A stretch of 8,902 nucleotides of DNA. It comes from Candidatus Omnitrophota bacterium (lineage in GTDB: Bacteria > Omnitrophota > Gorgyraeia > Gygaellales > JAHJCI01). The stretch's first letter is position 1. Every line of letters starts with the position of its first letter. Under the pieces are notes generated by a model, which searched no databases, was not told the DNA's origin, and worked only from the letters and a program-made list of their open reading frames with translations. The stretch spans positions 1 through 8,902 of the forward strand of contig JADHWR010000046.1 of the NCBI GenBank assembly GCA_016783355.1. The letters run 5' to 3'. The translations under genes were made by a program, and so were the position numbers. Shown here piece by piece: positions 1 to 5,330 of this stretch.

Positions 1-206
1 TTATCAGCTCGGTTTTGCCTAAAATGAGATTATTGCGCAAGGTCTATGCTGGTGATATTGCTGTGGATGGGGGGATAACTGAGGCGACCGCAAAATTAGC
101 GATTAAGGCTGGAGCGAATATTTTAGATGCAGGCACTTATATATTTAAGGCACCAGATCTTAAAAGTGCAGTTCAGAAATTAAGGGAGGCAGAGTGCAAG
201 AGATAA
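1..206 (+). CDS. rpe: Ribulose-phosphate 3-epimerase, C-terminal part (5' end outside window)
   Basis: The frame is open from base 3 and gives 67 residues to a TAA at 204-206; the gene starts upstream of the window. The family interconverts ribulose 5-phosphate and xylulose 5-phosphate in the cytosolic pentose phosphate pathway, using a metal-dependent TIM barrel. Visible are the late-barrel signature VDGGI, where the Asp is the expected catalytic acid/base, and the phosphate-binding stretch AGANILDAGTYIF, followed by a final helix that reads as a normal C-terminus. The more usual wording is AGADxxVAGSxxF, so the match is clear but not identical. The last 13 bases overlap the GTG start of the phosphohexomutase, so the two are probably translated together. 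Only the last third or so of the protein is visible, so a close relative with another substrate, such as an allulose-phosphate epimerase, cannot be excluded. Confidence 0.88.
   Translation, partial: ISSVLPKMRLLRKVYAGDIAVDGGITEATAKLAIKAGANILDAGTYIFKAPDLKSAVQKLREAECKR
184..189 (+). promoter_or_regulatory. Ribosome binding site for the phosphohexomutase
   Basis: GGGAGG lies inside the end of rpe, 4 bases before the GTG at 194. It is a strong Shine-Dalgarno match at slightly short spacing and supports the non-ATG start, which places the family's N-terminal FGTDGWRG motif at residue 6. Confidence 0.6.
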
Positions 207-1612
207 GATTTGGCACAGATGGATGGCGAGGTATTATCAGTGATAATTTTACATTTGAGAATGTGCGCCGCCTCGCCCAGGCAATTGCGGATTACTATAA
301 CGGGCCGGCGGGCAAGCGGGGTGGCGGGCAAACGAAAATAGCCGTTGGTTATGATACACGATTTTTATCCGATAAATATGCGCAAACCGTAGCTGATGTT
401 TTATCTTGTAATAAAATCAATGTTATTCTTTCTCAAGACTTTGTCCCCACACCATGTTTAAGTTTTGCCGTCAATAGCAAAAGACTAAATGCAGGTGTAA
501 TGATTACAGCGAGCCACAATCCCCCGCAATATAATGGCATAAAAATAAAGACAGCTTCGGGTGCAGCAGCTGGTTTGGAAGTGACAAAGGGTATCGAGAG
601 ATGTTTGAAGGATAAAGGAAAAAGAATAAAGGAAAAAGGCAAGGGCCTGATTATAAAGCAAGACTTAAGCAAGGATTATATTAAATTTTTGCGCGCATAT
701 GTTAATTTAAAAAGACTTAAAAAAGCAAAATTCCATATTTTGGTAGATGTAATGCATGGTAGTGCTAATTTTCTCTTGCAGCGGGTTTTAAAAGATACGC
801 CGATGAGGCTGGAGTTTTTACATGCAGATATAAATCCATCTTTTGAGGGCATACCACCAGAACCGATATTAAAAAATTTAACTCCAACGATAAAGAAAAT
901 GAAATCCGATTCATTTGACATTGGTTTAGTTCTTGATGGCGATGGTGACAGGATTGCCGCCTTCGGAGCAAATACTGAATTTATTCATCCACAAAAAATT
1001 CTTGGCCTTTTAGCTCTGCATTTACTGCGCAATCGTAAGATGAAAGGTGCCCTGATAAAGACTATTGCCGGCACTACCCTTATTGATAAAATTACACAAA
1101 AGCTGGGTTTAAAATTATATGAGACCCCCGTTGGTTTTAAATATATTTCTAGCCTGATGGAGAAAGAGAATATCCTGGTGGGCGGAGAAGAAGCCGGCGG
1201 AATAGGATTTACAAAATATATTCCGGAAAGAGATGGCAGTCTTGCGGCACTTCTGCTTTTGGAGATGATGGCTTATTGCAAGAAGCCAATACTGCAGATT
1301 CTGCGGGAAATGGAAGCAGAATTTGGAAGATATTATTATGTAAGAAATGATCTGCATTTGTCGCATGTTTCTGGTTTAGGATCTCAAATCTCAAATTTAA
1401 TTAAAAAATTCAAATCAAAAAAGGAACTGTTAGGCAGAAAGGTCATTTGTGTTAAGGATTTCGATGGGGTAAAGTTGATCTGTGAGGATGAGTCCTGGCT
1501 CATGCTGCGCGGTTCTGGTACAGAGCCGCTGCTGCGTTTTTATGCTGAAGCAAAGACTCTCAAGCGGGCAAAACAGCTGCTTGATTTTGGAAGACAAAGC
1601 CTTGCTATATAA
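194..1612 (+). CDS. Phosphoglucomutase/phosphomannomutase family protein (alpha-D-phosphohexomutase)
   Basis: This 472-residue protein has every hallmark of the four-domain alpha-D-phosphohexomutases, which move phosphate between the C6 and C1 positions of hexoses and feed nucleotide-sugar synthesis. From the N-terminus: FGTDGWRG (6-13), the phosphoserine loop TASHNP (105-110, catalytic Ser107), the metal loop DGDGDR (Asp248, Asp250, Asp252), the sugar-recognition loop GEEAGG (331-336) and the phosphate-binding loop RGSGTEP (439-445). The sugar loop more often reads GEES/GEMS, so Ala334 is a mild variation. Substrate (glucose, mannose or glucosamine phosphate) cannot be fixed from sequence alone. 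The GTG start is supported by GGGAGG just upstream. It overlaps rpe by 13 bases and plsC by about 11. Three short tandem-repeat tracts (near 308, 611 and 1382) lie in frame between the conserved blocks and probably form surface loops or linkers. Confidence 0.92.
   Translation: MQEIRFGTDGWRGIISDNFTFENVRRLAQAIADYYNGPAGKRGGGQTKIAVGYDTRFLSDKYAQTVADVLSCNKINVILSQDFVPTPCLSFAVNSKRLNAGVMITASHNPPQYNGIKIKTASGAAAGLEVTKGIERCLKDKGKRIKEKGKGLIIKQDLSKDYIKFLRAYVNLKRLKKAKFHILVDVMHGSANFLLQRVLKDTPMRLEFLHADINPSFEGIPPEPILKNLTPTIKKMKSDSFDIGLVLDGDGDRIAAFGANTEFIHPQKILGLLALHLLRNRKMKGALIKTIAGTTLIDKITQKLGLKLYETPVGFKYISSLMEKENILVGGEEAGGIGFTKYIPERDGSLAALLLLEMMAYCKKPILQILREMEAEFGRYYYVRNDLHLSHVSGLGSQISNLIKKFKSKKELLGRKVICVKDFDGVKLICEDESWLMLRGSGTEPLLRFYAEAKTLKRAKQLLDFGRQSLAI
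308..331 (+). repeat. GC-rich octamer-like repeat inside the phosphohexomutase gene
   Basis: Three consecutive 8-base units, GCGGGCAA, GCGGGGTG and GCGGGCAA, lie in a stretch (300-332) that is about 80% G+C in an AT-leaning gene. The first and third units are identical. It encodes the Gly/Lys-rich segment GPAGKRGGGQTK (about residues 37-48), placed between the first helix and the IAVGYDTRF strand, where family members normally have a short loop. It looks like an in-frame insertion, though only an alignment would prove it. Confidence 0.6.
611..645 (+). repeat. Purine-rich heptamer repeat (5 x 7 bp) inside the phosphohexomutase gene
   Basis: The units are GATAAAG, GAAAAAG, AATAAAG, GAAAAAG and GCAAGGG. 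The first four form a 14-base direct repeat (611-624 and 625-638) with 13 of 14 bases identical. It encodes the lysine/glycine-rich stretch DKGKRIKEKGKG (about residues 140-151), after the catalytic-serine domain and before the second domain, a place where a length change should be tolerated. Confidence 0.65.
1382..1416 (+). repeat. AT-rich heptamer repeat inside the phosphohexomutase gene
   Basis: TCTCAAA occurs twice in exact tandem (1382-1388 and 1389-1395), followed by degenerate 7-base steps TTTAATT, AAAAAAT and TCAAATC. It encodes SQISNLIKKFKSK (about residues 397-409) in the C-terminal domain, ahead of the phosphate-binding loop. Only the first two units are exact; the rest could be ordinary AT-rich coding sequence. 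Confidence 0.4.
1589..1593 (+). promoter_or_regulatory. Ribosome binding site deciding the plsC start
   Basis: GGAAG lies 8 bases before the TTG at 1602, inside the end of the phosphohexomutase gene. The frame stays open further upstream, but those codons shadow the mutase and encode a cysteine-rich, non-family sequence. This site and the family-like N-terminus LLYKITRLI both favour TTG 1602. Confidence 0.5.
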
Positions 1613-2216
1613 AATCACACGCCTAATTGCAATTTTGTTCTTTAAGATTATTTTTCGGATTGAGGTTCGAGGAAGACAGCACATTCCGCAAAAGGGTGAA
1701 TTTATCTTAGCCGGTAACCACACAAGCTACCTTGACCCTGTTGCCTTAGCTGTTGCCTGTCCCCGGCAGTTAAATTTTATGGCACGCGATGATTTATTTA
1801 AGTTGCCAATTTTTGGTTGGTTTATTCGTCGCGTTGGCGCATTTCCCATAAAGCGGGATTCAATAGACATTGCTCATATTAGGGAAGCGTTGCGACGATT
1901 AAACAAGGGTGCTGGATTGGTCATTTTTCCTGAAGGCGGGCGAAGCAGTAATGGGTTATTAAAAAAAATAGAGTATGGGGCGGGTTTTCTCGCCGTAAAA
2001 TCCAATGCTTCTATAATACCTGCTTATCTTTTTGGTACAGAGCAGGCGCTACCAATTAATGCACATTTTATTCGGCCAGTAAAAATCAAGGTTTATTTTG
2101 GTCAAAAAATTGAGATACAAAGAGATGGAGATTATCGAGAGATTACAGAGAGGGTATTGGAGGAACTGCATCGATTACATAATCAGGGCTTAATTGGGGG
2201 TGAAGGATTAAAATGA
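1602..2216 (+). CDS. plsC: 1-acyl-sn-glycerol-3-phosphate acyltransferase (PlsC)
   Basis: This makes phosphatidic acid by acylating lysophosphatidic acid at the cytoplasmic membrane, a core step of phospholipid synthesis. From the TTG at 1602 it is 204 residues, the usual size for short bacterial PlsC. The hydrophobic N-terminus (about residues 5-20, LYKITRLIAILFFKIIF) is the expected membrane-contact helix. The acyltransferase blocks follow in order: NHTSYLDP (His40 and Asp45 of HX4D), GAFPIKRD (79-86, Arg85), FPEGGRS (109-115) and the IIPAYLFG region (138 onward). Block III normally reads FPEGTRS; here Gly replaces Thr, while the Glu and Arg are kept. The start is chosen by the GGAAG site and family-like N-terminus; other TTG codons at 1581 and 1587 are possible. 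It overlaps the mutase at its 5' end and shares ATGA with rpsA, so translation is probably coupled. Confidence 0.9.
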   Translation: MLYKITRLIAILFFKIIFRIEVRGRQHIPQKGEFILAGNHTSYLDPVALAVACPRQLNFMARDDLFKLPIFGWFIRRVGAFPIKRDSIDIAHIREALRRLNKGAGLVIFPEGGRSSNGLLKKIEYGAGFLAVKSNASIIPAYLFGTEQALPINAHFIRPVKIKVYFGQKIEIQRDGDYREITERVLEELHRLHNQGLIGGEGLK

Positions 2217-2260
2217 GCGAGCAAATGAGCGAGCAAACGAGCAAGCAAACGAGCGAGCAA
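2213..2260 (+). repeat. Four-copy 12-bp tandem repeat at the start of rpsA
   Basis: The units are ATGAGCGAGCAA twice exactly, then ACGAGCAAGCAA and ACGAGCGAGCAA. They encode MSEQ, MSEQ, TSKQ and TSEQ. The first unit contains the start codon and the second carries another in-frame ATG, so copy-number change would only lengthen or shorten a polar, probably disordered N-terminal tail. The 12-base period keeps the reading frame. Confidence 0.85.
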
Positions 2261-3808
2261 AACACGACGAACTTAGAAGAATTGTATAATCAGAGTATCA
2301 AGAGAGTAAGAGACGGACAACTGATTAAAGGCAAGATTATTGCCATTAAATCAAAAGAGGTATTAGTTGATGTAGGTTTTAAATCTGAAGGAGTTTTACC
2401 AATTGTTGAGTTTAAACCGGATGAGTTAGAGATTGGCCGGGACCTTGATTTTCTTGTGGAATCGGTTGAAGATGATAAAGGCATGATTGTTCTTTCTCAC
2501 ACACGGGCAAAACAGATACAAGCCTGGAATAAAATTGTCACTGCTTGTAAAGAAGGAAATCTTATTGACGGTATGATTATGAGAAGTGTTAAAGGAGGGT
2601 TTCTTGTTAATATTGATAGTATTGAGGGATTTTTGCCTCGTTCTCTCTCTGGTTTTCGTGATGCTGCCGGGAAAGATATAATTGGCAAGAAGATTAAATT
2701 TAAGATTACCAAACTAAATCAGTTTCGCCGAAGCGCGGTTGTTTCACGCCGGGAAGCAATGCAACAAGAAAAACAAAAGGCACGTCTTGTGCTGTGGGAG
2801 AATCTTAAAGTGGGCGAGATTGTTAGTGGGACGGTTAAGGCTATTACCGACTTTGGGGCATTTATTGATTTGGGCGGCATCGATGGCCTTCTGCATATTA
2901 CTGATATGTCCTGGGCACACTTAAGTCATCCTTCAGAGGTAGTTGCTGTAGGCAATAAATTAGAGGTAATGGTTTTAAATATTGATAAAGAGCGAAATAA
3001 GATTGCTTTAGGCCTTAAACAGAGATTTCCTGATCCCTGGTCTGAGGTGCTCAATAAATATCCGCCAAGCTCAAAAGTTACAGGTAAAGTAGTTAATGTC
3101 GTTCCTTATGGGATATTTGTAGAATTGGAAAAGGGCATAGAGGGTCTCGTGCATATCTCGGAGGTGTCGTGGGCAAAAAAGATTGATAATCTTTCTTCGA
3201 TTTTTGCTATTGGGGATATAGTTGAGACAATTGTTCTATTTGCAGATCAGCAGAATCGCAAGATTTCCTTAAGCATAAAGCAATTGGAACAGAACCCCTG
3301 GCTTGAGGCACAAGACAAATATCTTAAAGGAAGTAAGGTTTTGGGAAAGGTAAGGGGTATTACCGATTACGGCGTATTTGTCGAGCTGGATAATAATATT
3401 GAAGGGTTGATTCATATCTCTGATCTTTCCTGGACAAAGAGAATAAATCATCCCCAGGATGTTTTGAAAAAGGGCCAAAAAGTAGAGGTAGTGGTTCTAT
3501 CCTGTGATGCACAGAATCAGCGCATCTCCCTTGGGCTTAAGCAAGTTATACCTAATCCCTGGTCTGAGATTGCACAGAGATACCCAATTGGCAAAGAATT
3601 AGAGGTTGAGGTGGCAAGTATTACTGACTTTGGGGTATTTGTGAAGTTAGAAGAAAATTTAGATGGCCTGGTCTTTAAAGATGAGATTGAGCCACAGCTT
3701 TTAACACAACTTAATCCAGGCGATAAGATGAAGGTAAAAGTAATAAAGGTAGATGTTGAGCAGGCAAAGATTGGTTTATCGGCAAGGATAGGGGACGGTT
3801 CTCGCTAA
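2213..3808 (+). CDS. rpsA: 30S ribosomal protein S1 (six S1 domains)
   Basis: S1 sits on the small ribosomal subunit and holds and unwinds mRNA during initiation. The 531 residues contain six OB-fold S1 domains at about 35-98, 115-180, 199-269, 285-356, 371-443 and 458-525, close to the 557-residue six-domain protein of E. coli. Domains 3 to 5 are the most canonical, with ITDFGAF/GIDGLLHITDMSW and GLVHIS or GLIHIS motifs, and PW-containing linkers between domains. Domains 1 and 2 are divergent, as usual for the ribosome-binding end; domain 6 lacks the HIS motif. AAGGA (2203-2207) precedes the ATG at 2213, which overlaps the plsC stop as ATGA. Two oddities: residues 1-16 come from a 12-base tandem repeat (MSEQ, MSEQ, TSKQ, TSEQ), and the last five residues GDGSR with the stop lie in the left arm of a palindromic element. 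Confidence 0.95.
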   Translation: MSEQMSEQTSKQTSEQNTTNLEELYNQSIKRVRDGQLIKGKIIAIKSKEVLVDVGFKSEGVLPIVEFKPDELEIGRDLDFLVESVEDDKGMIVLSHTRAKQIQAWNKIVTACKEGNLIDGMIMRSVKGGFLVNIDSIEGFLPRSLSGFRDAAGKDIIGKKIKFKITKLNQFRRSAVVSRREAMQQEKQKARLVLWENLKVGEIVSGTVKAITDFGAFIDLGGIDGLLHITDMSWAHLSHPSEVVAVGNKLEVMVLNIDKERNKIALGLKQRFPDPWSEVLNKYPPSSKVTGKVVNVVPYGIFVELEKGIEGLVHISEVSWAKKIDNLSSIFAIGDIVETIVLFADQQNRKISLSIKQLEQNPWLEAQDKYLKGSKVLGKVRGITDYGVFVELDNNIEGLIHISDLSWTKRINHPQDVLKKGQKVEVVVLSCDAQNQRISLGLKQVIPNPWSEIAQRYPIGKELEVEVASITDFGVFVKLEENLDGLVFKDEIEPQLLTQLNPGDKMKVKVIKVDVEQAKIGLSARIGDGSR

Positions 3809-3897
3809 CTCCTTGATTTACAAGAAGTTAAAAATAATTATTAATTTATTTTTATCTTGTTGTATTACAATAAGATAGCGAGAACCGTCCCCCTCCT
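3785..3897. repeat. Palindromic MITE/REP-like element spanning the rpsA stop and the rpsA-tyrS gap
   Basis: The core is a ~102-base imperfect palindrome (3791-3892) centred near 3841/3842. The outer arms are perfect: 17 bases at 3791-3807 (GGGGACGGTTCTCGCTA) match the reverse complement of 3876-3892. A symmetric 5-base internal loop follows (3808-3812 against 3871-3875). The AT-rich inner arms, 3813-3837 and 3846-3870, then pair at 20 of 25 positions, leaving an 8-base apex. Pairing can extend outward, AGGA 3785-3788 with TCCT 3894-3897, across a small bulge. The outer motif resembles, from memory, the GGGGACGGTTCT/AGAACCGTCCCC ends of non-autonomous elements seen near REP-associated (Y1) transposases; no transposase is present here. 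I see no clear target-site duplication. As RNA it would form a long hairpin at the rpsA mRNA end, possibly protecting it or marking a processing point. It covers the whole gap between the two genes. Confidence 0.85.
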
Positions 3898-3903
3898 AGA
3901 AAG

Positions 3904-5076
3904 ATGTCTCCTAAAGAACAAATTGAACTGATTAAGCGTGGGGCAGTCGAGATAATCTGCGAAGAGGAGCTTTTGCATAAATTTGAGCGAAGTCAGCAAG
4001 AAAAGCGACCTCTTCGTATCAAGGCTGGTTTTGACCCAACTGCACCAGACATCCACCTTGGCCATACAGTGCTTTTAAGGAAGCTTCGCCAGTTTCAGGA
4101 CTTAGGCCACATTGTTTATTTTCTTATCGGCGATTTTACTGCCCGCATTGGTGATCCTTCGCAGAGGTCGCAAATTAGGAGTCCTTTAGGCAAGAGAGAG
4201 ATTATTAAAAATGCCCAGACTTATAAAAGGCAGGCGGCTAAGATTTTGAATCTAAGAAGGCTTAAGACTGTATTTAACAGTCACTGGTTTAATCGCATGC
4301 GCGTCACTGACATCTTGGAGTTAACTAAGCATACGACAGTAAGCCAGATGCTTGCTCGTGCTGATTTCAGAAAGCGCCTGGAGAAGAAGGGAGAGATTTC
4401 CCTTCTTGAATTTATGTATCCAATCTTACAAGGTTATGATTCAGTGCTTATTAAGAGCGATATCGAAATTGGAGGAACAGACCAAATTTTTAATCTCTTG
4501 GTAGGCAGAGACCTGCAGAGAGATTTTGGACAGAGTCCCCAGGTGGTTATTACCTTTCCCCTTCTGGAAGGAACTGACGGTATCAATAAGATGAGTAAGT
4601 CCCTGGGTAATTATATTGGCATAACCGAAAAGCCGCAAGATATGTTTGGTAAGATTATGTCAATTTCTGATCAGCTGATGTATAAGTACTACCTCCTTCT
4701 GACAGATGATGACCTGAATAAGGCAAGGCAGTTACATCCCAAAGAGGCAAAGCTTAAACTTGCCCAGTTTATTGTTGGAAGTTATCATTCAGAAAAGGCT
4801 GCGGCCTGGGCCCGTAGTGAATTTGAACGCATATTCAGCACGAGGGAGGTACCCCAGGATTTAGCTGCTTTTGAATTAAAACAACCACAGCCTTTCCTTG
4901 AAATAATAGTACAATCCGGATTGGTGAAGAGCCGAAATGAGGCACGACGCTTAATCGAGCAGGGCGCAATTGATTTTAACGGAGAAAAGATAAGAGAGAT
5001 AGGCTTTATAATCAATTCCCCAGGCATCTTAAGGGTGGGGGCTCACCGGTTCTTAAAAATTAGAATAACTTTTTGA
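3904..5076 (+). CDS. tyrS: Tyrosine--tRNA ligase
   Basis: This cytosolic class I aminoacyl-tRNA synthetase charges tRNA-Tyr. The 390 residues hold the Rossmann catalytic core with the HIGH-type motif HLGH (51-54) in DPTAPDIHLGHTVLLRKLR, the tyrosine-pocket stretches MYPILQGYD (171-179) and GGTDQ (190-194), and KMSKS (229-233). A C-terminal S4 RNA-binding domain (about 331-390) contains SGLVKSRNEARRLIEQGAI. The KMSKS wording and roughly 390-residue length fit the shorter TyrRS branch rather than the E. coli type, which has KFGKS and about 424 residues. The ATG at 3904 is the only sensible start: the frame is closed by TAA at 3871-3873. Unlike most genes here it has no good ribosome binding site, only AGAAAG, because the palindromic element ends directly upstream. 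It ends in TGATG, overlapping the next gene by one base. Confidence 0.95.
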   Translation: MSPKEQIELIKRGAVEIICEEELLHKFERSQQEKRPLRIKAGFDPTAPDIHLGHTVLLRKLRQFQDLGHIVYFLIGDFTARIGDPSQRSQIRSPLGKREIIKNAQTYKRQAAKILNLRRLKTVFNSHWFNRMRVTDILELTKHTTVSQMLARADFRKRLEKKGEISLLEFMYPILQGYDSVLIKSDIEIGGTDQIFNLLVGRDLQRDFGQSPQVVITFPLLEGTDGINKMSKSLGNYIGITEKPQDMFGKIMSISDQLMYKYYLLLTDDDLNKARQLHPKEAKLKLAQFIVGSYHSEKAAAWARSEFERIFSTREVPQDLAAFELKQPQPFLEIIVQSGLVKSRNEARRLIEQGAIDFNGEKIREIGFIINSPGILRVGAHRFLKIRITF

Positions 5077-5327
5077 TGATCTGGTCAATAATCGGAATAT
5101 CAGCTGCAGTTTTAACAATGTTTTCTTTTGTGCCGCAGGTAGTTAAAATTTTACGCACAAAGGCAGCTTCTAATGTAAGTCTGATTACCTTACTGCAGTT
5201 ATCGTGCGGAGTGTTTTTATGGATGCTTTACGGTTTGCATCTTCGCGATGCAATCATTATTATCGCTAATGGCGTAACACTGATTACCTTGGTTTATGCA
5301 ATTATTCTTTATTTTCATTTCAGGTAA
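5076..5327 (+). CDS. SemiSWEET-type sugar transporter (MtN3/PQ-loop family)
   Basis: This 83-residue, very hydrophobic protein matches the bacterial SemiSWEETs, three-helix half-transporters that dimerise in the cytoplasmic membrane and let mono- or disaccharides cross down their gradient. Three membrane segments are visible, at about 4-23, 36-54 and 58-80. The first ends in the PQ motif of SFVPQVVK (Pro20-Gln21), which acts as a hinge in this family. Trp49 (FLWMLYG) and Asn65 (IIIANGVTL) sit where the sugar-pocket Trp and Asn of the family are found. I chose ATG 5076, which overlaps the tyrS TGA by one base, because SemiSWEETs usually begin with such a short N-terminus; a TTG at 5073 would add one residue. 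No clear Shine-Dalgarno is seen, so translation is probably coupled to tyrS. The next gene, ugd, starts 3 bases later. The sugar is unknown. Confidence 0.88.
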   Translation: MIWSIIGISAAVLTMFSFVPQVVKILRTKAASNVSLITLLQLSCGVFLWMLYGLHLRDAIIIIANGVTLITLVYAIILYFHFR

Positions 5328-5330
5328 AAT

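Noticed and set aside
15..206. A free-standing 63-residue gene starting at TTG 15
   Set aside because: The frame is open to the window edge and the residues before it continue the epimerase family pattern, so this is a truncated rpe and not a small gene.
1482..1601. N-terminal extension of PlsC from an upstream ATG at 1482
   Set aside because: The extra 40 residues are the shifted-frame translation of the conserved mutase phosphate loop, are cysteine-rich and have no family match. The TTG at 1602 with GGAAG gives the expected N-terminus.
3841..3871. Sigma-70-like promoter before tyrS (TTAATT 3841-3846, TACAAT 3866-3871)
   Set aside because: The spacing is 19 bases, the -35 match is poor, and AT-rich palindromic sequence yields such matches by chance. 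A tyrS promoter here is possible but not supported.
3791..3892. Rho-independent terminator after rpsA
   Set aside because: The hairpin is far too long with an AT-rich interior, and the outer stem is followed by CTCCTAGA, not a T-run on either strand. It may still affect RNA ends, but it is not a standard intrinsic terminator.
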